NCBI RefSeq assembly: GCF_018613725.1
Contig: NZ_JAGGPS010000016.1
Location: 1 to 64,000, forward strand
Source: Hymenobacter sp. ISL-91
GTDB lineage: Bacteria > Bacteroidota > Bacteroidia > Cytophagales > Hymenobacteraceae
Direction: 5' to 3'
DNA: 64,000 nucleotides
Notes under the pieces: generated by a model
Databases searched by the model: none
Seen by the model: the letters and a program-made list of their open reading frames with translations, nothing else
Told to the model about the DNA's origin: nothing
Part shown: in pieces, positions 1 to 8,518 of the stretch
Layout of the letters: each line of letters starts with the position of its first letter
Position numbering within the stretch: position 1 is the stretch's first letter
Program-made: the position numbers and the translations under genes

Positions 1-126
1 CCCCCACCCCACCACGGCGAACCCTGTCGTGACGTCGCCCCGACCACACACCGCCCCCACCACCAAGAATTAAGAAGCGGTCAATTGTTTTGTTTTAAAA
101 AAAGAAAGGAAGAAAGAAAAAAAAAA
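1..126. other. Low-complexity intergenic DNA at window edge
   Basis: No gene is visible here. Bases 1-62 are C-rich with CCACC-type repeats. Bases 88-126 are an A-rich, nearly all-purine tract ending in a run of ten A. It leads straight into a 14-base G run that belongs to the next repeat. The composition is unlike the rest of the window. It could be the far flank of a degenerated repeat or a poorly resolved assembly stretch. Confidence 0.5.
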
Positions 127-219
127 GGGGGGGGGGGGGGTCTCCCCCCCGCCCGCCGTTGAACGGAACCTGATGTGGTCGTTCAACGGCGGGCGGGGGC
201 AAGCCCCGCCCCTACATCG
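127..219. repeat. GC-rich palindromic repeat, family A copy 1 (degenerate left arm)
   Basis: The right arm (about 186-219) reads GGCGGGCGGGGGCAAGCCCC followed by GCCCCTACATCG, matching the other three family A copies. The left arm keeps the inner CGCCCGCCGTTGAACG part, but its outer part is replaced by a run of 14 G (127-140), TCT and seven C. The element ends 2 bases before the stop codon of the minus-strand DUF5686 gene. Confidence 0.8.
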
Positions 220-221
220 TT

Positions 222-2855
222 CTAAATCCCGAGGCCTACCCGGATGCCGGTGCCGACGCGGCGGCCCGATTGCAGGCTGGTGTAGAAATCAACCCGCATG
301 ACTTTGAAGATATGCTCGATGCCCGCGCCCAGCTCCAGGTAGTGGCCGGCGGTGGGCGTGGTGAGGTAGTTGAGCGAGGCTACTTCCTGCCACTTCAGGC
401 GGCGCAGCAGCGGTATTTTGTTCAGCAGAAAGCCGTTGAAATGATGGTTGTAGTGCGCCTCCACAAACTGGTCGGCGGTGCTGAAGCGGTAGTAGTCAAG
501 CAGCTGGAACTGGCTGAAATCGGCGGCCAGGTAGGTGCGGTTGCCGCTGAAATGGCGGAAATCCATGAAGGATAGTTGAGGTGAGCCGGGGAAGAAGCCC
601 GCCGCGACCCGGTAGTTGCTGGTGCCCAACAAACCAAACGACACCGAATACCGCAATCCGGCTTCCAGCAGCGTGTAGCGCACATCGGAACTCAACACGC
701 TGCCAATGCCCTGCCGCCAGGTGAAGGAGAAGGTAGGCAGCTTCGAGCCCAGGTTGAACTTGCCGGTGGGCCGCGTGATGAACTTCTGGCCGGGCTGGAA
801 GCTGGCCGTCAGCTCGGTGCTCAGGGCTCGGCTGCGGCCGAAACCGGTGCCAGCGGGCAGCTCGGCCGCCGCTGGCTCGTTGGGCGTGAAGGCGCGGTCT
901 GGCGCGTCGCGCAGCAGCTTGGTGGTGGTGTTCTGCAGCTCATGGCGCACGTCGTAGCTGGTGCGGGCCAGCAGCGTAAGGCCATTGAGCGGCTCCCACT
1001 GGTAGCCCAGCGCCGCGCCGTCGCGGCGATAAAGCTTGGCGTAGTTGCGGTTTTCGAGCAGCGTGTAGTAGCTGTTGATGAAGGGCGTGAGCTGGCTGCT
1101 GCGGTCAAAGTTTTCAATGGTGCGGCCCACCCGCGCCACCAGGCGGCCCAGCCGCACCGGGTGCAGCTGCCAGCTGCCCGACAGGCTCGGGCTCAGCTGC
1201 TCGCTGCTGAAGCTGTAGCGCAGGCTCGGCGTAACCGACCAGGTGCGCCGGTCGTCGGTGCGCTGCGTGAAGGTGGCCTCGGGGTTGAGGACTACGCCCT
1301 CCACGGTGTTGTAGTTGAGGATATTGAATACCGGGGCCACGTACCAGCTGCGCTTCTCGAAGGTACGGCTGTACGTGTAGCCCGTCAGGAGCAGCTCGCC
1401 CACGCCCAGCTCATTGCGCTTGCGGTCCAGCGAGTCTTGGTAGGGCCGCGACTTGCGGATGACTTCGGTGCTGTCCTTCACACGGTAGTCCAGCTGCTCC
1501 TCGTCGGTAAGCGGCGTGGGGCGGATGCTGGCCCAATAGGTGGTGTCGCGCTCATTGGCATCCTTTTCCACCAGCATCACCTCGCCTTTGCGCAGCCGAC
1601 CCACGCCGCTGGTGTCGCGGGTGCTGGCCTGCTCGGCCTGTTTGGCCTGGCGGCGCACGGCCCGGCTCAAGCCGCTCAGGTCGGGCCGCTGGCGCTTCAC
1701 GTCGGCCACGGTTTCGCGGGTTACGGGCGCATCGTCGGCTACCGGGGGCGCGGGGGCCAGGGTGGGGGCGGGGCGGTTGGGGAAGGTGGGCGTAACGCGG
1801 TAGTTGGAAAGCACGGCCGTGGTGTAGCCGCTACCCTTGAACCCGAAGGCCGTAAAGTTCACCGTAATCCGCTGCGACTGCATCACCCACACATCCGACG
1901 GCCCCGGTGCGGGCCCGAACAGCTGCTCGATGTGCAGGCGGTCGACGTAGTCAATCTGCGCGTTTTTGCTCAAATCCAGCGACACCGACTGCAGCCGCCA
2001 GGTGCCATCGACCACGTAGATGTGGCCGGCAAAAACCGGGTCGGAGCTCCGGCGCGGCGTTACCTTGATTTTATGAATCAGCAGGCCATCCCGCTGGCTA
2101 CTGCCCTCCAGCTCGTAGCGGTAAAACACAAAAGCGTTGCTGGCAATCGGCGACACGAAGCCGCGCTCCGAAAAGCGGGCTTTCAGCAGGTTCTGGTAGA
2201 AGTTCAGCCCCTCGCCGGCCCCGGCCCGGTTGAAGCTCATGCCCCGGGTGTCGCCGCTTACACGGGAGGAAATCATGCGCTCCTTCACCACATTTGGCTG
2301 CCGGAAACTCAGCTCCGACACCGATTCGGATAGGTAAAAAATGCCCGGCTTGATGTCGGGACCCACTTTTACCAGGCCCAGAATCTTGCCCGGCACATCG
2401 GAGAAGCGGGCCAGGGTTTTGACGTAGGTGCGGGCTTTGAAGGCGGCCACCTCGCGCTCGTGGTAGCGCCGCCACTGCATGGCCTGCTGAATGATGGCGT
2501 AGGCGGGGTCTTTGTCGGAGCCGCGCACCACCACTTCGCGTAGCTGGTAGTTTTCGGGCAGCAGCGTTACGTTGAGCACCGTGGCCGTGTCGCCGCCGGC
2601 CACGCGCACGGTTTGCAGGCTGGGCCGGTAGCCCACGTACTGAAACACCAACTCGTAGGTGCCGGCCGCCAGCCGCAGCTGGTAGTTGCCCTGCTCGTTG
2701 GCGGCGGTGCTGGTAGTGGTACCACGCACGGCTATATTGGCGAAGGCCAGACCCTCGCCCTTGGAGTCGGAGAGGCGGCCCCGCACCACGCCGCCCCAGG
2801 CCGGGCTGCTCAACAACAACAGTAATAAGCAGATACCCGATAGTGAAAAGCGCAT
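222..2855 (-). CDS. DUF5686 / carboxypeptidase-like regulatory domain outer-membrane protein
   Basis: An 877-residue protein with an N-terminal signal peptide (MRFSLSG, a leucine run, then a small-residue cleavage region near 20). A carboxypeptidase-regulatory-like beta-sandwich follows at about 23-100 (VVRGRLSDSKGEGLAFANI, then a VGYRP motif). A long DUF5686 region with many alternating aromatic/polar strands reaches the C terminus, as expected of an outer-membrane beta-barrel. Members are common in Bacteroidota and their substrate is unknown. The ATG at 2855 directly precedes the signal peptide. A terminator separates the gene from the ferritin-like genes upstream, so it is probably its own transcription unit. 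The family call is secure; the function is not. Confidence 0.85.
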   Translation of the reverse strand: MRFSLSGICLLLLLLSSPAWGGVVRGRLSDSKGEGLAFANIAVRGTTTSTAANEQGNYQLRLAAGTYELVFQYVGYRPSLQTVRVAGGDTATVLNVTLLPENYQLREVVVRGSDKDPAYAIIQQAMQWRRYHEREVAAFKARTYVKTLARFSDVPGKILGLVKVGPDIKPGIFYLSESVSELSFRQPNVVKERMISSRVSGDTRGMSFNRAGAGEGLNFYQNLLKARFSERGFVSPIASNAFVFYRYELEGSSQRDGLLIHKIKVTPRRSSDPVFAGHIYVVDGTWRLQSVSLDLSKNAQIDYVDRLHIEQLFGPAPGPSDVWVMQSQRITVNFTAFGFKGSGYTTAVLSNYRVTPTFPNRPAPTLAPAPPVADDAPVTRETVADVKRQRPDLSGLSRAVRRQAKQAEQASTRDTSGVGRLRKGEVMLVEKDANERDTTYWASIRPTPLTDEEQLDYRVKDSTEVIRKSRPYQDSLDRKRNELGVGELLLTGYTYSRTFEKRSWYVAPVFNILNYNTVEGVVLNPEATFTQRTDDRRTWSVTPSLRYSFSSEQLSPSLSGSWQLHPVRLGRLVARVGRTIENFDRSSQLTPFINSYYTLLENRNYAKLYRRDGAALGYQWEPLNGLTLLARTSYDVRHELQNTTTKLLRDAPDRAFTPNEPAAAELPAGTGFGRSRALSTELTASFQPGQKFITRPTGKFNLGSKLPTFSFTWRQGIGSVLSSDVRYTLLEAGLRYSVSFGLLGTSNYRVAAGFFPGSPQLSFMDFRHFSGNRTYLAADFSQFQLLDYYRFSTADQFVEAHYNHHFNGFLLNKIPLLRRLKWQEVASLNYLTTPTAGHYLELGAGIEHIFKVMRVDFYTSLQSGRRVGTGIRVGLGI

Positions 2856-2930
2856 AAAGTGGGTTTACTCAGACTTCAACAAGGTAGATACAAACTGGTT
2901 GGTAACGGTTGTCCGGTGCCCGGTAAACAC

Positions 2931-2963
2931 AAAAAAGGAGTGCCGAGCGGGCACTCCTTTTTT
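2931..2963 (-). terminator. Rho-independent terminator after the ferritin-like pair
   Basis: A perfect 14-bp stem (AAAAAAGGAGTGCC against GGCACTCCTTTTTT) with a 5-base loop lies between the stop of the minus-strand ferritin-like gene (2994) and the next minus-strand gene. The A/T ends supply a U run on either strand. Confidence 0.85.
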
Positions 2964-2993
2964 GCTGCTGTTGCCTGAACGGGCTGCCCGGTG

Positions 2994-3959
2994 CTAAACG
3001 AACAGGGCGCTTTTGGCATCAACGAAGTTGCGGGCAATGCTCTTGACCGTAGCGGCGTCGAGCGCCTCATCGAAAGCCTCCGAAGCCGAAGCTGCAGTGG
3101 CCCCAGCCGTATTAGTCAGCAGATCAATACCGGCTTGCGTGGTATTGCTGTCGGCGGGGAAGAACAGGTCGGTAGGCCCGCCGGTGGCTGGTGTGCCCGC
3201 GCCGTATACGGCCGCTGTCGAGGGCGTGGTGCTGGGCGAAGGCCCTCCGTTGTCGGTACCCGAAATCCAGCTTTTTGGTTGCTTGTTGAGGTCGGCCAGG
3301 TTGCCGGGTACCGTGGTAGCGCCGGCATTAACGGCCACCCCGCGGCGCACTGTGCGCACGTGCGAAGAGTGCCGGGCTTCTACGGAGTGAATGTTGAGGG
3401 CGGCTTCCAGAATATCTTTGTTGGCCATGAGCTTGGTAGCGCCGCCCTTGTAAGCCCGCACACCCGTATCGACGAATGATTGCGCAACGCCCAGATACAG
3501 CGCGTAGTTGCCAAATGCGGCCGCAAACGGCCCGGTACCGCTGCCCTTACCACCCGAGTAGTCGAACGTGGCGCGGCCCGGGTCGGGAATAGCCGCTGAA
3601 CCCAGCGCCTCGCGCAACACCTTAATGTGGCCCGACTCATCGTTGCGGATGATTTCGAAGGCCGGCCGGTCACTGGCCGGAATCAGGTTGGCTGCCTTTA
3701 AGCCAGAGTCATAATAGTAGAATTCGAGGTACTCCAGGCTCAGGGCCAGATTCAGTACGGCTACAATGTCCGCTGGCAAAGCTGTGGTCTGGCCGTAGGC
3801 GCGCTGGAAGATGCCGCTTACCAAGTTGGGCACCATGGCCGCCGTGAGCGTTTTGCCGGCCAGCCCGAAGTGCTTGAATACCCGGCGGCGCGAGTCGAGA
3901 CGGTCGTATATTTCGGGGTCAACCCGCTCAATATCGGAAATTAGTTTGAAGAAGTCCAT
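2994..3959 (-). CDS. Ferritin-like domain protein (cytoplasmic-type)
   Basis: A 321-residue protein starting MDFFKLISDIERVDPEIYDR. A longer reading to 4001 adds only a poor leader, and the 3959 ATG fits the gap to the upstream gene. Helices carry paired carboxylate/histidine motifs: glutamates near 76-79, ExxH at about 108-111 (ESGH) and ExxH at about 194-197 (EARH). These are the ligands expected of a ferritin-like di-iron four-helix bundle (Ferritin_2 / desiccation-related family). No signal peptide is evident. A low-complexity Ser/Thr/Gly/Pro insert lies before the C-terminal helix. It follows a second ferritin-like gene by 48 bases, so the two probably form one operon. Iron or oxidative-stress handling is inferred only. 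Confidence 0.8.
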   Translation of the reverse strand: MDFFKLISDIERVDPEIYDRLDSRRRVFKHFGLAGKTLTAAMVPNLVSGIFQRAYGQTTALPADIVAVLNLALSLEYLEFYYYDSGLKAANLIPASDRPAFEIIRNDESGHIKVLREALGSAAIPDPGRATFDYSGGKGSGTGPFAAAFGNYALYLGVAQSFVDTGVRAYKGGATKLMANKDILEAALNIHSVEARHSSHVRTVRRGVAVNAGATTVPGNLADLNKQPKSWISGTDNGGPSPSTTPSTAAVYGAGTPATGGPTDLFFPADSNTTQAGIDLLTNTAGATAASASEAFDEALDAATVKSIARNFVDAKSALFV

Positions 3960-4007
3960 GGGAGCAAAAAAGCAAAGACGAGAAAGTGAATAGGGCGGCA
4001 AAGCGCC

Positions 4008-4769
4008 TCATTTGATGTTGCTGGCGCTGATTTTAGAGCCATCCTTGAGGAACTTATTGGCCATGTTCACCACATCGTTCGGCGTCATGGACTTCTCCTT
4101 GCCGGTGCCCGAACCCACACCCGGTGCGCTGGTGCCGCTGGTAGGCGTAAATAGGTCGACCACATCAGAAGCCACAAACGTGTTGTAGTTGATTAGGTCG
4201 CGGATCAGGGCGGCGTGACGAGCCTCCACCGACACGATTTTGCCGGCAATCAACAGGTAAGCTGCCGTCTGGATGTAGCGGCCGGCACCGTTATAAGCAG
4301 CTACGCCTAAATCCTCGAACGACTTGGCCGCACCCAGCACACTGTTGCGGTCGTCGAACTTAATGGTCGAGAAATCGGGCTCCAGGGCCTTAATGGCTTT
4401 GGTATCAAGTACCTTCCTGAAGAAGTCGGCATGAATTTGCTCATGAATAGCTAAGTCATCGAACACCTGCTTTTCGGCGCTGTTGGCGGCCAGGCCTTTG
4501 TAGTAAGCACCGGTTTTCACTTGTGCATAAAACGCGGCTTCGAGCTGCTCCAGCGCGTAGGCGTAGTTGAGCACGCCATTGTCGCCCGAGCCCAAATCGA
4601 TGGTGCCAGGCGGCGTGATGATGTCGTCGTCGTCGTCGTCGCAACCAGCCAGCAACAGGCCGCCCACAGCCAGCCCGGCCCCGGAGTAGCGCAGGAACGA
4701 GCGGCGCGGCAGCCGCGGCATAGAACAGGCGCCGGGAGCAGCCGGCGGCAAAGTGGGGATAGAGCTCAT
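4008..4769 (-). CDS. Ferritin-like domain lipoprotein with Tat-type signal
   Basis: A 253-residue product from the ATG at 4769; an inner ATG at 4721 is also possible. Residues 22-23 are twin arginines in RRSFLRYSG, followed by a hydrophobic stretch and a lipobox LLAGC (Cys about 43). This indicates Tat export and lipidation. Six consecutive aspartates follow the cysteine, which resembles the acidic surface-export signal of Bacteroidota lipoproteins. The mature part is a ferritin-like bundle with a Glu pair (LEQLEAAFY), ExxH (EQIH, about 110-113) and a later EARH. A folded, metal-loaded cargo would explain the use of Tat. It is the first gene of a pair with the ferritin-like gene downstream. 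Confidence 0.82.
   Translation of the reverse strand: MSSIPTLPPAAPGACSMPRLPRRSFLRYSGAGLAVGGLLLAGCDDDDDDIITPPGTIDLGSGDNGVLNYAYALEQLEAAFYAQVKTGAYYKGLAANSAEKQVFDDLAIHEQIHADFFRKVLDTKAIKALEPDFSTIKFDDRNSVLGAAKSFEDLGVAAYNGAGRYIQTAAYLLIAGKIVSVEARHAALIRDLINYNTFVASDVVDLFTPTSGTSAPGVGSGTGKEKSMTPNDVVNMANKFLKDGSKISASNIK
4623..4640. repeat. In-frame GTC trinucleotide repeat (six units)
   Basis: Six tandem GTC units on the plus strand encode the six aspartates just after the lipidated cysteine of the ferritin-like lipoprotein. Changes in repeat number would alter the length of the acidic run without shifting the frame. Confidence 0.85.
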
Positions 4770-5007
4770 CAGTAAGTAGATATAAAAGTGAAACGTCTGC
4801 TTTCTACGCACTGAGGAGGGGCGGGCGTTGAGAGGTTTTTGGTAAATCCGTATTTTAACGAAAGGCTACTCCGTATTTGTAGCAGCTATTCGTTTCCCCG
4901 AAAAATGCTTCTAAGGCTAATTTTAGGGCAATGGATACTTCTATACCTCGCCGAACATTTTTAGCGTCGGATATGTCTTTTGTTGCACCCTAACCCTATC
5001 GTCTGCT

Positions 5008-5508
5008 ATGTTCAAACCCGCCGCCCCCAAGTTCTATACCCCCACCGAGGCTTTGCGCAAAATTGCCGAGTTCTGCGCCTACCAGGAGCGCTACCAAAAG
5101 GAGGTGGAAGCCAAGTTGCGCAGCTACGGCCTCAACGAAGACGAAGCGGGCGAAATCATCATCCGCCTCAGCCGCGAAAAGCTACTCGATGAGGAGCGCT
5201 TTGCCCAGGCGTATGTGCGCGGCCACTACAGCAACAAGAAGTGGGGGCGCCGCCGCATCCTGCAGGAGCTCAAGCAAAAAGGCATTTCTGACTATTGCAT
5301 CAAGTCGGGTATGAAGGAAATTGACGGCGACCAGTACTACCAGAACCTGGTGGACCTGCTCGAAAAGAAGGACCGCCAGGAAAAGGAGCGCCACCCTGGC
5401 AAGCGCCGCCAGAAAATCCAGGTGTACCTGATGGGCAAAGGCTACGAGCAGGACCTCATCAAAATGGCGCTGGACGACTTGGGCAAAGAGGCAGACGAGG
5501 ACGAGTAA
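5008..5508 (+). CDS. recX: Regulatory protein RecX family
   Basis: A 166-residue protein with the three-helix tandem layout of RecX: a first module near 15-50 (EALRKIAEFCAYQ), then LRSYGLNEDEAGEIIIRL, LLDEERFAQAYVRGH, and the diagnostic KWGRRRILQELKQKGIS. A C-terminal module ends in VYLMGKGYEQDLI. RecX binds RecA filaments and limits recombination. Length is normal for the family. recA is not in the window. It is divergent from the ferritin-like operon and converges on the DUF4230 gene, with a family A palindrome between the two ends. Confidence 0.88.
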   Translation: MFKPAAPKFYTPTEALRKIAEFCAYQERYQKEVEAKLRSYGLNEDEAGEIIIRLSREKLLDEERFAQAYVRGHYSNKKWGRRRILQELKQKGISDYCIKSGMKEIDGDQYYQNLVDLLEKKDRQEKERHPGKRRQKIQVYLMGKGYEQDLIKMALDDLGKEADEDE

Positions 5509-5515
5509 AGCTGAA

Positions 5516-5610
5516 CGATGTAGGGGCGGGGCTTGTCCCCGACCGCCGTTGAACGACAACCGTTGATGCGGTGCAGACGGCGGGCGGGGACAAGCCCCGC
5601 CCCTACGTCG
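5516..5610. repeat. GC-rich palindromic repeat, family A copy 2
   Basis: Two 33-bp arms (5516-5548 and 5578-5610) are inverted copies with two mismatches; the core is GGGGCGGGGCTTGTCCCC. A 29-base spacer begins TTGAACG. The element fills the gap between the convergent recX and DUF4230 genes. It could fold into a very stable hairpin, but it has no U tract. Confidence 0.92.
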
Positions 5611-5613
5611 CCC

Positions 5614-6243
5614 TTATTGCTTCGTCGGTAACTGCGGGTTTTGCATCTGCCGACTCAGGACAACGCGGCGGCCGGTCATGGTTTCGAGCATGGGCCTGAG
5701 GATTTGTTGGGCGTTCTGCTCGGTTTGGGCCAGGATGCCGGAGTTGAGGGCGGCCCGGCGTACGTTCTGCTCGGCGTACTTGTAGCCCGCATCCACCAGC
5801 TCGGCATCCTGGAAAAAACCGTTTTCGATGCTGTATACTTTGCTTTTGCTGTGGTCAATCTGCCACACGCAGAGTTCGGGCGCCGGTAGGGCCACGCGCA
5901 CCACCGAGTCGCCTTCGAGCACCACATCCTGAGGGCGCAGCTTGCGCAAGTCGAGGCAGCCGATGGCGTTGCCGGCCACAATAAGGGCCACTTTGGCGTC
6001 GGGCAGGAAGCGGTAAGTGCTTTTTTTGTACTCCACCACGTCGCGGAACTCATATCGTACCAGCTCCATGCGGCCCAGAGCTTCCACCTTCTGCAGCACC
6101 GTGTTGTGGGTAACGGTGATGCGGGGTGCAGGGTCGAGCGGATTCTCGAAGTCGGCTAGCGCGGGGCGAACTTTAATCCAGAGAAACCATCCCAGCCCTA
6201 ACAGAAACAGCAGGGGCAGCAGGCGGCGCAGTAGTTGGGGCAT
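5614..6243 (-). CDS. DUF4230 domain protein, membrane anchored
   Basis: A 209-residue protein with one N-terminal membrane segment (about 5-25, LLPLLFLLGLGWFLWIKV) and a soluble domain exposed outside the cytoplasm. The body, with TVLQKVEALGRMELVRYEF, a KVALIVAG strand and a C-terminal helix rich in Gln, Asn and Ala, matches DUF4230, whose function is unknown. Its stop lies 3 bases from a family A palindrome. It is divergent from the GT-C-like gene at 6373. Confidence 0.78.
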   Translation of the reverse strand: MPQLLRRLLPLLFLLGLGWFLWIKVRPALADFENPLDPAPRITVTHNTVLQKVEALGRMELVRYEFRDVVEYKKSTYRFLPDAKVALIVAGNAIGCLDLRKLRPQDVVLEGDSVVRVALPAPELCVWQIDHSKSKVYSIENGFFQDAELVDAGYKYAEQNVRRAALNSGILAQTEQNAQQILRPMLETMTGRRVVLSRQMQNPQLPTKQ

Positions 6244-6372
6244 GGGGGCAAGGAGTGAAGGAGGCGGTTGGGCTAGGATACGCAGAAAGCGCCGCCGGGG
6301 CCAAAACGGCCCCGCTCGCCGCGCGGCGAAAAGACTGGTTTGCTTTGGTTTGTTCTCCCGTACTTTGTTCCG

Positions 6373-7584
6373 ATGCCGCCCACTGCCCGCCTATTAGCCC
6401 TGGTACACCAGGCCACCGCCTCGCCATTGGGGGCGTGGTTACAACGCTGGCACGGCTGGCTGCTGGTGGGCTTGTGGGGGCTGATGCAGCTTTCGCTACT
6501 ACTGCAGCACCACGGCCCCCGACACGTCAATGATAGTGCCCGCTATCTGATTTATGCCCACCAGATTGCCGATGACGGCTATTTTGAGGCGGGCCACAAC
6601 CTGCGCTACGTGGGCTATCCGCTGTTTATGGCCTTCTGGCTGAAGCTGGGCACCGGCTGGTGGGGCATCGTGCTGGGCCAGATAGCCATGAGCGGCCTAG
6701 CGGCCCGGGCATTTTACCGCACCATGCACCGGCTGAGCCCGGCTGCCAGCGGATGGGTCCCCGCCGCGCTGGCCACGGCGGCCCTCGTCGGCTGGCGCGA
6801 CGCCCAGCAGTTCAACGTGTATCTGCTCACCGAGTCGCTGTTTGCCAGCCTGCTGATACTTGCTTTCTGGGCCCTGGTGTGGGCCCGCCGCGGCCCAACG
6901 GGGCGCTGGCTGGTTTTTGGGCTGCTCGTGCTGCTTGCGGGCATTGCCCGGCCCAATGGGTTTGTGGTAGCGGCCGCCACCGGGCTGGCCGGGCTGGCCT
7001 ACCTGCGGCAACGGCCCGACCAGCGCGCGTTCCGACGAGCCCTGCTGGCCCTGGTGCTGCTGGCCCCTGCATGGTGGTGGGTGCTCAACAAGCTGCTGCT
7101 CACTTTCACGCTGATCGAAACGTATCTGCGGGGCGAAATCATCTATGCCTACACCCCTTGGGTGGTAGAGCCCACCGAGCCGCTGCAACTGCCGCCCGCC
7201 GACATGGCGCCACTACTGCGGCTGGCGTATTTCATGCTTGCTAACCCGCTGTACTTCGGTAAGCTGGCTTTACTCAAGGGTCTGTTGTTTATCAGCTACA
7301 TCAAATCCTATTATTCCCTGTCGCATGTCCTGGCCATTGCGCTGTTCATCTACCCCTGCTACTGGCTGGCGTGCTATGGAATGCGGAGCACCGCCTGGCT
7401 GCCAGCCCGGGTGTTTTTAACCGGCGTAGTGCTGTGGCAGGGCCTGGTGGTTATGCTGACGGTGGAAGACTGGGATGTGCGGTTTCTGCTGCCCCTGCTA
7501 CCCTGCATCTTCGCCCTGGCGGGCCTGGCCGTGGCCGACTGGCTGGCCAAGTGGCCGCCGCCAGCTCCCTTAGCGGAGCAATAG
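6373..7584 (+). CDS. GT-C-like integral membrane glycosyltransferase
   Basis: A 403-residue protein from the ATG at 6373; an upstream in-frame start at 6340 would overlap the promoter-like TACTTTG. It has about nine to ten hydrophobic segments. An acidic motif after the first membrane segment (HVNDSARYLIYAHQI) sits where GT-C enzymes such as ArnT and GT39 family members carry their catalytic Asp. The LRYVGYPLFMAFWLKLG stretch also fits that fold. Such enzymes use polyprenyl-phosphate sugars outside the inner membrane; the actual donor and acceptor cannot be told. Its end is 9 bases from the end of the convergent PLP-enzyme gene. Confidence 0.65.
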   Translation: MPPTARLLALVHQATASPLGAWLQRWHGWLLVGLWGLMQLSLLLQHHGPRHVNDSARYLIYAHQIADDGYFEAGHNLRYVGYPLFMAFWLKLGTGWWGIVLGQIAMSGLAARAFYRTMHRLSPAASGWVPAALATAALVGWRDAQQFNVYLLTESLFASLLILAFWALVWARRGPTGRWLVFGLLVLLAGIARPNGFVVAAATGLAGLAYLRQRPDQRAFRRALLALVLLAPAWWWVLNKLLLTFTLIETYLRGEIIYAYTPWVVEPTEPLQLPPADMAPLLRLAYFMLANPLYFGKLALLKGLLFISYIKSYYSLSHVLAIALFIYPCYWLACYGMRSTAWLPARVFLTGVVLWQGLVVMLTVEDWDVRFLLPLLPCIFALAGLAVADWLAKWPPPAPLAEQ

Positions 7585-7593
7585 CCCTGGCGC

Positions 7594-8499
7594 TCAGCCC
7601 GGCGCACCCCCAACCCCGGCCCAGGCCTGCAACCCGCCGGTATGAACAGCCAGAACCGTGCTGCCGCGCCGGAAATGGCCCTTCGCGGCTAGGTCAAACA
7701 AGCCGCGAAGCAGCTTACCGGTGTAGATGGGGTCAAGCAGGATACCGTGGCGCTGCCGGAAATCAACAATAAACTGCCGCAGCTCCGGCCCCAGCTTAGC
7801 GTAGCCGCCGCCATGGTAGTCGGTACGTAGCTCCCAGTTGGTGTAGGTACGGCCGGTGGCTTGCTGGGTAAGCTGGTTGATGTCGGCGCGCAGGAAATCG
7901 GCGCCTTTGAGGGCGGCTACGCCCAGGGCCTGGCGCTGGCCGTTCAGGCCGCTGAGCAGGCCGGCCAGCGTGCCGCCAGTGCCGCAGGCCACGGCCAGCA
8001 CATCGAAGTCGGTGCGGGTTAGCAGCTCCCGGGCCAGTTCGGCGCAGCCGGGCAGCGCCAGCGAGTTGGTGCCGCCTTCGGGCAGCACGTAGGCCGGGCC
8101 CGTTTCGTGCAGCAAAGCGGCCAGCACTGCCGGCTCGTGCTTGCGGCGGTAAGTTTCGCGGTCGAGGAAGTGTAGCGTCATGCCGTCGGCGCGGGCGCGG
8201 ACCAGGGTAGGGTTGAGGGGCCGGCCGGCCAGCTCCTCGCCGCGCACGAAGCCCACGGTGCGCCGGCCCGTCAGGCGGCCGGCCGCCGCCACGGCCGCCA
8301 GGTGGTTGGAGTAGGCCCCGCCAAACGTAAGCAGCGTGTTCAGGCCCTGCCGGTCGGCTTCCTGCAGGTTGTGCTTCAGCTTGCGCCACTTGTTGCCCGG
8401 TAGCTCGGGGTGCGTCAGCTCGTCGCGGGCCAGCAGCAGCCGCACGCCGTGGTGCTCACCCAGGGGTGTGATGAGGACGTCGGGAGTTGGTGGATGCAT
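7594..8499 (-). CDS. PLP-dependent D-cysteine desulfhydrase / ACC deaminase family enzyme
   Basis: A 301-residue product from the ATG at 8499 (MHPPTPDVLITPL). The open frame runs up to 8646, but that extension encodes part of a dispersed repeat and is unlikely to be translated. The LPGNKWRKLKHNL motif carries the PLP-binding lysine typical of the family. LTFGGAYSNHLAAVAAAG is the substrate-binding loop, and VACGTGGTLAGLL the phosphate-binding glycine loop. The family splits D-cysteine to pyruvate, H2S and ammonia, or deaminates 1-aminocyclopropane-1-carboxylate; sequence alone does not decide. Many Bacteroidota homologues are D-cysteine desulfhydrase-like. Confidence 0.82.
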   Translation of the reverse strand: MHPPTPDVLITPLGEHHGVRLLLARDELTHPELPGNKWRKLKHNLQEADRQGLNTLLTFGGAYSNHLAAVAAAGRLTGRRTVGFVRGEELAGRPLNPTLVRARADGMTLHFLDRETYRRKHEPAVLAALLHETGPAYVLPEGGTNSLALPGCAELARELLTRTDFDVLAVACGTGGTLAGLLSGLNGQRQALGVAALKGADFLRADINQLTQQATGRTYTNWELRTDYHGGGYAKLGPELRQFIVDFRQRHGILLDPIYTGKLLRGLFDLAAKGHFRRGSTVLAVHTGGLQAWAGVGGAPG

Positions 8500-8518
8500 A
8501 TCGGAGGAAGAACAACCG

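Noticed and set aside
942..2333. A 463-codon plus-strand open frame
   Set aside because: Antisense shadow of the DUF5686 gene, low-complexity Ala/Gly/Val composition and no domain.
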